From NCBI RefSeq assembly GCF_032118995.1, contig NC_092668.1, positions 7,481,501 through 7,545,500 of the forward strand: a stretch of DNA of 64,000 bases. Direction: 5' to 3'. This DNA is from Asterias amurensis (lineage: Eukaryota; Echinodermata; Asteroidea; Forcipulatida; Asteriidae). The position numbers were made by a program, and so were the translations under genes. This document shows positions 41,771-53,700 of the stretch, one piece after another (within the stretch, counting starts at the first letter, position 1; each line of letters begins with the position of its first letter). Under the pieces are notes generated by a model. It did no database searches. It saw nothing but the letters and a program-made list of their open reading frames with translations, and was not told the origin of the DNA.

Positions 41771-42385
41771 TAAACGGCACTGGACACGTTTGGTAATTAC
41801 TCAAAAAATACATTAGCATAAAAACTGAATTGGTAACGAGCAACGAAAAGCTGTTGATAGCAACTGGTTGATAGTATTAAAGACAGTGGACACTATTGGT
41901 AATTACTCAAAATAATTATCAGCATAAAACCTTACTTGGTAACGAGTTATGGGGCGAGGTTGATAGTTTAAAACATTGTGAGAAACGGCTCCCTTTGAAG
42001 TGACGTAGTTTTCAAGAAAGAATTAATTTTCCATGAATTTAATTTCGAGACTTTCACAGGTTTGTTATTTTATGCATATTGTTGAGATACACCAAGTGAG
42101 AAGAATGGTCTTTGACAATTACCAATAGTGTCCAGTGTCTTTAAACATTGATTGAGAAATGACTCCCTCTGAATTAACGTAGTTTTTGAGAAAGATTTCA
42201 GGCTTCAAGCCTTTCTCTGGCATCTAAAAGCACACAAATTTGTGCAACAAGGATGTATTTCTCTAATTATTTATTAGCAACATCGATGACCAATTGAGTC
42301 AAAATTTGTTATTTGATGCTATTGTTTGAATACACCAAGTGAGACTACTGGTCTTTGAAATTTACCAACGGTCCAGTGCCATTAA
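41771..42385 (-). mobile_element. Family A MITE containing a second copy
   Basis: The outer copy runs from CGGCACTGGACACGTTTGG to GGTCCAGTGCCATTAA. Its body is interrupted at TAGTATTAA by another family A element (41877-42144) and resumes at ACATTGATTGAG, as in intact copies. Confidence 0.8.
41877..42144 (-). mobile_element. Family A MITE inserted in a family A MITE
   Basis: Starts TTAAAGACAGTGGACACTAT and ends AGTGTCCAGTGTCTTTAA. TTAA is present on both sides, whereas the empty site in other copies has a single A/T-rich motif at this place. This directly supports a TTAA target duplication. Confidence 0.85.
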
Positions 42386-44360
42386 CCGCTAAGCGTCAGT
42401 ATGTTTTTTACTTATTGAGTAACTATTACTTTCCTTTCAAAGTATTATTTGCGGAAAAAACACATCATTCGATGACCGACATAAAGTGGTTAAATTATGA
42501 ACAGTTAAAAATTCTTTTCCATGTGTTATTTACACATGTACAGCCATACTTCAAACAAATTTAATAACTGTTTTAAAACTATTATTTGAGCTGCATTGAA
42601 TCAAATGAAGCTTGTGGATTGCATACTTTATATTGCGTTCCTTAATTAAGTCCAAAATAGTTTCCTTAATTAAGTCCAAAATAGTTTCTGTCCTTTTTTA
42701 CTTGCGCGTTCTTTGAAACAATAAGGACTAATATGTAAATAGTAAATATAAATTGTACATATTTATTTTAAGTACCTATGATACGGTTCCGTCCTTTTTA
42801 ATAGTTTTTTTTTGTACAATTCATAAGTCTGTTTGTATAAAGAGTGTTCAATCATTTCATGTTTTACATAACTAGCATGCACAATTTTTGATTTGAAAAA
42901 AAATTAAATAGTCCATTTGATTTTTCATTCATCCCATAATTTCGGTTATGCCTAGCAGTACTTACAGTTGTAGAAAAGGGCTTCATTTACAAAACTTTCT
43001 AAGCTAAGACTTGTGGCTTAAATCACGTGTGTGTAAAAGCCATTGGACACTTTCTGAACAGAACAAAAATTAAAAGTTCACAGATTTACAAATAACTTAC
43101 AGGGGTTACAGAATGGTGAAAGACTTCCCTTGAAATTTTATTCCATGAAATGCTTTTTGAGAAAACATTAAACAATTATCAATTCTCGATATCAAGAATA
43201 ACGGATTTATTTTAAACACATGTCCTGACATGGCGAAACGTGCAGAACAAGGGTGGGTTTTCCCGTTACTTTCTCCCGACTCCGATGACCGATTGAGCTT
43301 AAATTTTCAGTTTGTTATTTTATGTTGTGATACACAAAGTGTGGGCCTTTGGACAATACTGTTTACCGATGTTGTGCGATTGCTTTAAGCATTTTTGGCA
43401 AAGTTTTGTGTCTTGAGATGCAGAGGTGAATAGGCAGTTCGAGAGATATTGACCTTGTTGGAATTGGTGGCTGTGGCTTACGGCTGGATCAAGGCATTGA
43501 AGCACGAGGCAACTTTTGCAGGCAACCAACTACAGTTCATACTAGTCCTAAGTTAAGACGAGAGGACGAGTAACTCGTCCTAACTCAGATATGACTAGTC
43601 TTTGTAAAATTCACCCTGGGACTCCTTTGGTAGCACATTAGTAATCTTACCATCAGTGTCTTCAGATTCCCAAGAAAAATATATGAACATTGAAATAAGA
43701 ATGGATTTGCTTCTTTGAGATTGTCTGGAACTGGTTGCCTGTAAACTGCCTCATGTGACATGGCTCTTAGACATCCTCTTAGAAGTTTAGTACAGGTCTA
43801 CAACCTGGGAACCAGCAGAGGAAATGCGACTTTTCAAATTGTTCACAAACGGAAAGCCCAGTCCTAATGCGATCAACTTCTACAATTTGTTATATAATTA
43901 CTGGTAACGAGCCTTAAGTTTTCATCTAACAAGGATATATATTTCAACATGTAACATTTAAATCCAACAACCTATCATGTTAGATAAGATTTGTGTGTAA
44001 AGAACAAAAACTGTTCCTTTTGGAAGAAAGAAAAGTACTATTAAAAACTGTGTACTGTATTGAAGTACAATTTTAATTGTCAGTCTCATTTTTTCTTCTT
44101 ATAAGTTTAACTTCAACGTCTACTTTGACCTTATTTTGCACTTAAAACAAACCATTTTTTGCGATTGTTTGCTGAATCAACCTTCAGTAAGGCATGTGTA
44201 TGCTTGTTATGTGTGTAACTTGTCTGTGAACATTTGTCAGTGACACTTGTCCCTTGTAAATGAATTGCTACTTAACAAAACTTTTTAGTAAATTTGCTCT
44301 TCAAGGTCGTAAACACAGCCATTTCTCGCTTTAACAAGATCCATGGTACTGTTACTTATA

Positions 44361-44750
44361 TTAAAGGAACACATTGCCTTGGATTGGTCGAGTTGGTCTT
44401 TGAAAAGCGTTTGTAACCGTTTTTTTATAAAATGCATATGGGTAGAGAGATGTTGTACAAATAAAATACAATGATCCACACAAACAAGCTTTGAAATTGC
44501 ACGGTTTAGCTTTTACCTCGTCGACTAACACGGTCGGCCATTTATGGGAGTCAAATTTTTGACTCCCATAAATGGCCGACCGTGTTAGTTCGCACAGTAT
44601 TTGGAAAACCACGCAATTTCGAGGCAAACTTGTGTGGATCATTGTATTCTACTTTTAAAACATCTTTCCAACCATATGCATTTTACAAAAACGGTTACAA
44701 ACGCTTTTTATAGACCAACTCGTCCGATCCAAGGCAACGTGTTCCTTTAA
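44361..44750 (-). mobile_element. TTAA-type palindromic MITE, family B
   Basis: TTAAAGGAACACATTGCCTT to CAAGGCAACGTGTTCCTTTAA-type ends. The central GGCCATTTATGGGAGTC hairpin is intact, making nearly the whole 390 bp one palindrome. Confidence 0.85.
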
Positions 44751-45717
44751 TGATTACACCCCTACGTTTGCACACTATTTTCCTACTCCTAGCGCGTAAA
44801 TCATGAGAGATTTTCGGAACACCTCGACAAAATTGCTAAGCTTGCTCTATGTGATTTTATCTCCGAAAAAGAACTGCATTACAAGGGTCATTATCCTCAT
44901 GATTTTATCTCAAAGCAGTCAACAATCAACAACATTGCAACCCTTGTGATTTTATCCCACAAAAAATGTCAAAAGCAACACTTTAAATTTTTAAAGCAGT
45001 TGAAAGAACAAAATCACTAAGGCTTACCCCTTGTGATATTAATTTTTAAAAACATTGAAATCTTGTGAATTTATCACCCCCTTAAAAAATTACAATTGTT
45101 GTGCTTTTGTAAAAAAAACATTTGAAAATGTCATTTTATAATTGAAAAATATACACATACAAACAGTTTTCGGAATGTAGGGGGTATGAGAGCAGCCTCC
45201 CTTTATACTAGGAACAATGTGGACAGCAAAACAAAGGAAACACAAAGCAGAAATGAGATTCTTACTTCATAATGTTACCTCTTTATATTTATAGTAAGCT
45301 CTTTTTAACAAGACCTGACTGTACATACATGAAAGAACGGTAGAATTACAAATTAATTTACTCTACATTTTTCTTTTATTTTTAGCAACCCATGGAAGCA
45401 ATTAAGTAAACATTTGATAATTTAACTAAAGCAAGAATTTCCTTGTAATAACGTTTGGTACCGATACTACATATTTTGACAAGCAACATCATGAACATTG
45501 AGTGGCATTGTCAACAAAATCACTTGGGCAGTCAGGCCTAGAATTTCATCGTTGAGAGGGCAAGGCCATTTTATTTTTTGTAAAGGGCACTTCCATTTGA
45601 AAATCTTCAACTCTCATGGGAAACTTTTTAATGGCCACCAAGGCCAAGACCAGGGCAACAGAGGTCATGACCTCTGTGATGGCCTCCGTTAAATTCCAGG
45701 CCTGGGCATTAATCAAT

Positions 45718-46095
45718 TTAAAGGAACATTACAGAATTGGTAAGAAACAAAAATTATGAAGATCACAGATCTACAAAAAACTTACACGGTCTAATGATGA
45801 TGATAGTAGAAAACATCCTTTGAAATATTTCTGTATGAAATTTAATATTTGATGAGAAACAAATAGTCTAATTTCGCATTTGGAGTTTATCGCTCAGGGA
45901 GCGTTTTATTCATTTTTCGTTTTGGCAGCGATGCAATGCAAAAATTTTATCGGTTTTTCACTATTCTCTCATGACCCAGATGGCTAATCGATCTCAAACT
46001 TCGACAGGTTTGTCAGTTTATGATGGATTACATAAAGTGCTTATCCTGCCAGCAACCTTTTTGTAAGCAAAACCAATTCTGTAATGTTCCTTTAA
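45718..46095 (+). mobile_element. TTAA-type MITE, family C
   Basis: TTAAAGGAACATTACAGAAT at the left and ATTCTGTAATGTTCCTTTAA at the right are perfect inverted ends. The interior (TATCGCTCAGGGAGCG, GCGATGCAATGCAAAA) recurs inverted at 49317. Confidence 0.85.
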
Positions 46096-46507
46096 ATAAA
46101 AAAACAAGTTGTTTCTGTACAGTATAAAATATGTGAAGGAATCTGCATTTACATGTAGGCCATCCACCATTGGACAAAATCACTAGCTGTTTGTCTTTAT
46201 ATCGTGGTGTACCAAACATCTATTTGTGTTGGGAAAATTTATGCGAATAACTGTGGCAGGTTTTTCATCTTTGATTTATAATCGTGACCCAGATAAAAAA
46301 ATACATAAAGGTATAACGCAGCAATAGCTGTTCAACCATTTAGAAACCATTATAATAACCACAAGCGTCTGTACCAAAATGCCCATTAACTGCCACAAAA
46401 TGGCCGCCAGGTTTGACCTATTTCCATTCATATAAAGGGTGCGTTCATTTAGCTTCCCTAGGTAGGTCGACCCCGGTGTGTGGCGGTTTTTTCTTCCAGG
46501 ACGAACG

Positions 46508-46875
46508 TGGGTAATTACTCAAAATAATTATTAGCATAAAACCTAACTTGCGGGTAACGAGCAATGGGGAGCTGTTGTTTGTATAAAACATTGTGAGAAA
46601 CGGCTCCCTCTGAAGTAACATTGTTTTCGAGAAAGAGGTAATTTTCCTTGAATTAGATTTCAAGACCTCAGATTTAGAATTTGAGGTATCAAAATCAAGC
46701 ATCTAAAAGCACACAACTTGTGCGACAAAGGCGTTTTTCTTTCATTATTATCTCGCAACTTCGACAACTGATTGAGCTCAAATTTTCACAGGTTTGTTAT
46801 ATTATGCATATGTTGAGATACACCAAGTGAGAAGACTGATCTTTGACAATTACTAATAGTGTCCAGTGTCTCTAA
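46508..46875 (-). mobile_element. Family A MITE, left end truncated
   Basis: Begins inside the family at GGTAATTACTCAAAATAA and runs to AGTGTCCAGTGTCTCTAA. The first 20 or so bases are missing. Confidence 0.7.
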
Positions 46876-47695
46876 CATAGCACCCCAATTTATAAAGACA
46901 AAACTAAATTTGCTGATTCGTGTACATTTGCTGTCGACATTTTTACTGAAAATAATGATTTCTAAAGGGAAAACGCATTTAATAACTTCCATCACGTCCA
47001 TGCTCCAATAAAACAGTGCGTGTTATTGTGCTGAATTTTTAATTCCACCAGATACTAAAATTAAGAAAGAAATCTGATCAAATAAAGATAACATTTCATG
47101 TTAATTTGTGGAAACAGTTTTTATGAAAAAATCGCATTTCATACTTTTAAAACTGTGCAGGGAATATGCAAATATGTGATTTAAATATATTATTTAAACT
47201 GAGATAATAATAATAAATAAAATTTTGATCATTTGAACTGAAACAAATTGTACAATCTTTAACTTTAGAAATATTAAATAGCTATAAAAAGTTATCTTAC
47301 TGCTTACAATTTAACCATGCACTATTTGCTGGCAAAATATGATACATGGTGCTGTATCACTAGAACAGAAACTACTGTGATACCTTGATCCCAAACAAAA
47401 GCTACATATTAAACGTGGATGGATTTGACGTTCATGTGATAATACCACAAGAGTTTTACTGTTTTCTCAGCGAGTAGACACTGTATTCATCTGAAACTTT
47501 CACATGTGACTTTATTGTACCTTTCTATATAATTTTGACTAAAAAATATTACTATGCTGACAAAAACCAACCTATGACCCTCCACCTTTAAGTGGCACTT
47601 CTTATGATATGTCCTATAACATGAAAGCGCAAGGTAGGTATAAAGAGGTACACTGTATGCATCATGATTTAGGATGGAATGTCAAACACTAAGTA

Positions 47696-47980
47696 ACACC
47701 CGGTTCAGACAGGCGCGCCGAACCAAATAGATTACGAGCGACTATAGGTCAAGACCCAAATAACTTTTCGTTTCAGACAGGCGAACTAAACATAACATTT
47801 ACATTTGCTCGGCTCATGACAAGATCAATATCTGAAACCAAGGCGCTCCAGAGTCGTTCCGAACAACTGCAACAGTCGATCTTTCGACTTCTAATGCGTC
47901 CAGTCACTCCTAACTGTTTCATGTACTTAATTCAGAATTCGGCTCAGGGCTACTCTGGAGCGCCTGTCTGAAACAGGTGT
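47696..47980. mobile_element. DNA element with inverted ends
   Basis: ACACCCGGTTCAGACAGGCG and the inverse of CGCCTGTCTGAAACAGGTGT bound 285 bp. Inner blocks (GTTTCAGACAGGCGAAC) repeat the end sequence. No frame is visible. Confidence 0.7.
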
Positions 47981-48452
47981 AAGCAGCACATTAAATTGAG
48001 ATCAAGAATGGTTCAATCACACCTTGTGTAGTTTCACTTGATACTAACACATGCCTGATGCTTTGTTCTTGAAACGGCAAGGGCACCAAGGCAATTTTTC
48101 TCTCTTGACATTGTAAATTTATATTTTAAGCGTTTCAAGGGGCACCAAGGCAATGACCAAGCACCAAGATTTAACTTATGACGAATTGTCAGTATTACCA
48201 CAGTGGTGTGTACTGTGACATCACACTTTACTTATCAATTTAGATTGATGCACAGTTAAGAACAATCTTATACACAGTAAATTTTGCGAGTACAGCCGTT
48301 TGTTAATCGCTTATTTTTTTACCAATCCTGTTTAATACCTTTTTAAATAACGTGTTTATTGCCTGAGCACCAAGCAAGAAATGTTCACCATAAATATACC
48401 TCACAATGGCATATCTGTTAAGCAATGGTTTTCTGTGTGCAGCAAAACTTGG

Positions 48453-48848
48453 TTAAAGACAGTTGACACTATTGGTAGTTGTCAAAGATTAGTCTTCACA
48501 GTTGGTGTATCTCAACATATGCATAAAATAACAAACCTGTGAAAATTTGAGCTCAATCGGTCGTCGAAGTTGCGAGATAATAATGAAAGAAAAAACACCC
48601 TAAAACACCCTAGTCACATGAAGTTGTGTGCTTTCTGATGCTTGATTTCGAGACCTCAAATTCTAAATTTGAGGTCTCGAAATCAAATTTGTGGAAAATT
48701 ACTTCTTTCTCGAAAACTACGTCACTTCAGAGGGAGCTGTTTCTCACAATGTTTTATACTATCAACCTCTCCCCATTACTTGTAATCAAGAAAGGTTTTA
48801 TGATGGTAATTATTTTGAGTAATTACCAATAGTGTCCACTGCCTTTAA
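48453..48848 (+). mobile_element. TTAA-type palindromic MITE, family A
   Basis: TTAAAGACAGTTGACACTAT to AGTGTCCACTGCCTTTAA, TTAA on both sides. The inner hairpin (GATTTCGAGACCTCAAATTC and inverse) is intact. A small 11-bp duplication of AAACACCCTAA lies near 48595. Confidence 0.85.
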
Positions 48849-49316
48849 ACATCATCAATCCAGCGATATAAATATACAATAGAATAATAGTTTTCATGTT
48901 GTCAAGGTTACTCTTCCAATATATTATGTACATTTGCATTTAAAAATTGGACAACAATGGAGTTATTATATATTTGGTTTGTGGGTGTGTCTACTTGCCA
49001 GTAGAGTTTGTTCTTTAGAGAACTGCCTTTCTTTATTCTACTCCCGCGGAGTAGATTTATCGGATGTTCGGGAGATTTTGCAGTCGAAAATTGGCTAGGA
49101 CTATTACTTTAGCTTTACAAAGGATCGTTATTAACTGCGCTACGGCGGAGTCGGTTCTTGAATTTGTATCAAAGTATATAGGATTTGAGGAATTGCATGG
49201 TGAGGTATCAATATTGGTTTGCGACAACGGAGTTGTATGGATTCTCAGTTCTCGTTAAAGGGAGGGTATATCTTTGGTAGTTACTCCAAAATTTAATGAC
49301 CAGAAAATCGTACTTA

Positions 49317-49702
49317 TTAAAGGAACATTACAGAATTGATTGTTGCTGACAAAACAGTTGCTGGCAGTGTAAGCACTTTATGTAATCCACCATATACATA
49401 AACTGACAAAACCTGTAGAAGTTTGGGAGCGATCGGTCATCTGGGTCACAAGATAATAGTGAAAAACCGATTACAAATTTTGCATTGCATCGATGCAAAA
49501 AAAAAAATATGAATAAAACGCTCACTGAGCGATAAACTCAAAACGCGAAGTTAGATTGTTTATTTCTCATCAGATGTGACATTTCAGATAGAAATATTTC
49601 AAGAGATGTTTTCAACTATCATCATCATTAGACCGTGTAAGTTTTATGTATCTGTGATCTTCAGGTTTTTTGTTTCTTACCAATTCTGTAACATACCTTT
49701 AA
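49317..49702 (-). mobile_element. TTAA-type MITE, family C
   Basis: The inverted partner of the element at 45718: TTAAAGGAACATTACAGAAT to 'CAATTCTGTAACATACCTTTAA'. The two copies give a clear family consensus. Confidence 0.85.
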
Positions 49703-50016
49703 GAAGCACTGCAGCTGTTGATCATGTATACATTTTTGAGAAACAATTCTCTTCTAAGGAATGTGATTTTGAAGAGAAGGATAAAACAACTGTTCAGAAC
49801 ATTTCTTAGATTGTGTATCTAAGATTCTTCCTGCTTAAACAAAACCGCCTAAGATTTTCTGTGATATCTCAAAAACCCTACCACCTTTTGATATGAAATT
49901 TTCAGTTTAGTTTTATTGTACAAATGTAATATATCTACACATTCACATCGGCTTAAATCAATTGAACAGCTCAAAAAACCAAAGGTACACTTTGCCTTTA
50001 AAATAAAATAATCTCA

Positions 50017-50720
50017 TCATTCCAGATCCAAATCTTCCAAGAACTTGTCAAAGTCAAAAGGATCTTCATCTTCAATTTCAGCAGCAGCTGATTTGTTCGT
50101 TTCTGTTGATTCCTCTGTTCTGTTTTCCGATGACTTTGCAACTGATATGTTGTTGTTGACAGCATGTGAAGGAATTTGCTTATCATCTTGGGTTTTTGTA
50201 GATGCAACGCCATTTAATTCTGACGACTTTGTCACGGATATGTTGTTGACAGGCTGTGAAGGAAGTTGCTTGTCAACTTCGTTGTTTGTCAGTACGATGC
50301 CATTTAACTTATTAGGTTCATTAACAGATTGCACATTGATCAGTTGTGTCATGTGACTTTTTGTCTCCTCGATCTCGCCAATAGTCTCTGTAGTTTCATG
50401 AGTTACAGTTTCCCCATAATGCATCTGAGCCTCAACGTCGGTCAGATTCGTTAACGGGGACGGCTGAGAAAAATTCAGTGCTTGAGACGCTTCCGTCACA
50501 TGACTAGTCTGTAAGTCTGGCGTCGATGATACGCCTTCCAATGATGCACCGACAAAGTCTGGGACCCAGTCTGAGTCTGATTCCACCTGCTCACTAGGTG
50601 CGTCCTGAACACTGACTAATCCTTCGGAGTTACTGTTTGGAGTCTTTTTGGTTGGAAGAGGAAGGCGATCGTCAACACTGGAGCTCTGCGTAGTTGGGCA
50701 TGAAATGGCTGCCAAACCAG
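50017..50720 (-). CDS. AP1AR: AP1AR last exon
   Basis: Two bases, 233 codons and TGA. The Ser/Thr/Glu-rich tail includes DWVPDFVG and the terminal DPFDFDKFLEDLDLE. About residues 125-190 of the exon are two tandem units of 31-32 aa (LNGIVLTNNEVDKQLPSQPV and LNGVASTKTQDDKQIPSHAV). It is longer than the vertebrate counterpart. Confidence 0.85.
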
Positions 50721-53700
50721 CTGTGAAGAAAATATAAATAAAATGAAAATAAAATCATCATAGAGGTTTGGTTGAGATTTGATGTTAAGGGCTTTGAAAA
50801 TATGTTTGTGGAGTGAAGGAACACCTACCGTACGTATGTTTAGATAAGACTTATGACAATGCATGGTGGAAAATACTAAGAAAGATTTGCAGTGACACCA
50901 TGTAAAATCTCTTGTGAGTAGTGGTGGCTCTGAGAAGAGCCAGTTTGTACCGACATGTTGGTCAGTGTAACTGTTCTCTGATTGTCTTCTGGAAAATGCT
51001 GCTAATATTTACTTCCAAATCCTTTTAATGATCATTTTTCTGTAGGAGTTCATTTTCTCTCCAACACGCTCAATATTAGAAAAAAATAGTTAAACTTGCG
51101 TGTGCAACTTAGTATAAAAGTTCATTTTCTCTCCAACACGCTCAATATTAGAAAAAAACTAGTTAAACTTGCGTGTGCAACTTAGTATAAAACTCATTCA
51201 AAAAAGTTCTGGGAAGAACCGATGTTGTCTCGACATTTCAAACAATATAATACTCTGCTCGTTTTAAAGAGAATGCTAGACTGCTGATGATGCTAAGGTT
51301 TTAAGTAGGGATGCAAATTTGGTGGGAAGGGTCCAAGCGGTTTTTGACTGGAGATGCATGGGAGTTGACTGCTGGGCTGGATGTACTGCGTTGGAGTGTG
51401 ACATTGCTGGATGTACTGCGTTGGAGTGTGACATTGTCGTAGTGAGCTGCTTCTAGAAGGATTAGCTTGTTGAGTAGTGGTGACCTGATGTTGTTGACTT
51501 ACAAGCCAATGGTTTTGTGGAACTGTGTTGTGTAACTTGAATTTGATGGCTTCACTCGGTGTTGTCAAAGCCAATAATTCTCCCAAAATAGTTTATACAT
51601 GGATTCAGGCCTCATTTTTCACATGGATTCAGGCCTCATTTTTCACAGAGGCAATGAAGGCAATTGCCTCCAAGGCCCCTGGTCAATGCCTTTGTGCCTT
51701 TGAAATGTTCCTGTAGAAATTTACAGGCCTGTTCTATACATATTTGGTTATAGTTGCACCTGCAGTTTGCCCATTTCTCTTATGATTTACACCATGCAAG
51801 CTTCAAACATCGCTCAATACTAATAATAAAAACTTCCATCTGGATTCAACTTGCTTCAACAACATAATTATGCCGACAGATCATAAAGACTAAACATGCA
51901 AAATAATACAACATTCAACATGCTTTACAAGTGCATTTTTTTGATGAACATTGTAATTTAGTTGTCTCATAAATCTTTATGCATCTTGCTTTGAATTTTA
52001 AGTACTTACGTGACATGGAATCAGATTTGATGTGTCAGTGTAATTATTATGTCGTACGATAGAGTGAAACTTTTTTTTTCCATATACATGTATGCATATA
52101 AGCAAAGCAAAAGAGTATGAAGTTTCAAATGTTTTGCAAGATTCTTGAAATGTTTCAACAGAAATTTACAATTTCCTCATAGACTTTACCAGGGAGAAAA
52201 CGCTTTAGTGCCCTTGCTCTTTCAACAACGAAGCATTAGGCCTGGTCATGTCAGGGCAAACAATCACAATTGTCAATGATTTCATGTTGGATGGGAAGGG
52301 TGGTACATAGTCGATGTGTTTATAATGGTCTTGTTGCTTGTTGGTGATATGAAAAAAGGTGTTGTGAACATTTTTTAACTAATTGCATAAATCATAAAGG
52401 AAAGCTTTACAGACAGTGGACACTATTGGTAATTGTCAAAGACCAGTCTTCTTACTTGGTGTATCTCAACATATGCACAAAATAACAAACCTGTGACTAT
52501 GAAAGTAAAAAAAACTTGTCACACGAAGTTGTGTGCTTTCAGATGCTTGATTTTGAGACCTCAAATTCTAAACTTGAGGTCTCAAAATCAAATTCATGTA
52601 AAATTACTTCACGAAAACTACGTCACTTCAGAGGGAGTCGTTTCTCATAATGTGTTATACTATCAACCTCTCCCCATTACTCATTACCAAGTGAGGTTTT
52701 ATGCCAATAATTAGCTTGAGTATTAATTACCAATAGTGTCCACTGCCTTTAAGTGTCAAGTAACGTAAATTTTTGTAACTTAAAACATCACAGTTCAGCC
52801 CACATTCTTAAAAACTCAAACAGCACTGATCATGTGCAACATTATACATCCATAAACAAACATTTGATTGGCAAGCACAAGGGTGAAATGAATCATTCAA
52901 ATTTGCAACAAATACTTCAAAAATAGACAATGTAGATGAAAGTCAATGACAAACATCCTGCTGAATGTAAAAGGATCCATTCTAGTCAGTTGGTGTGACT
53001 CAAAAAAGTAAAAGATCTTCAACCTTTTAGAGACCACCTCGTTCCAAAATGCCCGTAGCGGTCACAAACAGCGGCAAGATTTGACCAAATTCCACTCAAA
53101 CAAAAGGGTCAAAGAGAAGTTATTGGACTGAATTGACATTTTCAAATGTTTTGCATGTTATCATTGAATCTAACACAAAACCATGTATTTCTGGGAGTTG
53201 TTTTTGTTTTTGTTCCGAAGAAATCTTTCGTGAAAATAAACCAACAAGGTCAGCAATGTGTACAGAAATGAACAGACCCTTTTATAAAGGGTTAAACTTG
53301 TTGGATCTTAATTTTGGTTTTACCCTTACACAGATGTGTGTTAGCACTGCTTACTTATGTAGTACTTTCCCAAGTTCTGTGAAAAAAAATCACCTGTAGG
53401 CATATTATTACTTGGGTGGGATTCGAACCAACAACCTTTGCAATTCTAGACTCGCAGTGTTCAATTCAATTCAATTCAATGGACATTTATTTTTCATGTC
53501 GACAATGTGATGAATGTATCTTTCAAACTAGACCACCGAGATTGCCCGGTAGCTAGAGGCAGTTTGAATCCTACATTTTAGATTTGTTGAATCTTGTTGC
53601 ATTCAGCATTGAGGTTGACAACATAAATCAAGAAACAATGTCATTCTCCAGAACATGAAGCAACGTTTCCCATCTACCTTGATACAAAATTCATGGCCAT

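Larger units (their letters stand above)
41532..50016. other. Intergenic region between CFAP96 and AP1AR
   Basis: The two genes converge here. No coding sequence is recognisable; short frames are isolated or fall in repeats. It holds family A, B and C MITEs and a TIR element at 47696. The rest is AT-rich with short low-complexity runs, including a 23-bp direct duplication at 42642 (CCTTAATTAAGTCCAAAATA). Confidence 0.55.

Noticed and set aside
49064..49258. 64-codon frame MFGRFCSRKLARTI...
   Set aside because: Its upstream part matches a repeat also seen near 10430; no start context or domain.
51293..51586. Gln/Thr/Pro-rich frame on the AP1AR strand
   Set aside because: No acceptor precedes it, GTAAGT occurs inside it, and it overlaps a local tandem duplication. 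No counterpart is known in AP1AR.
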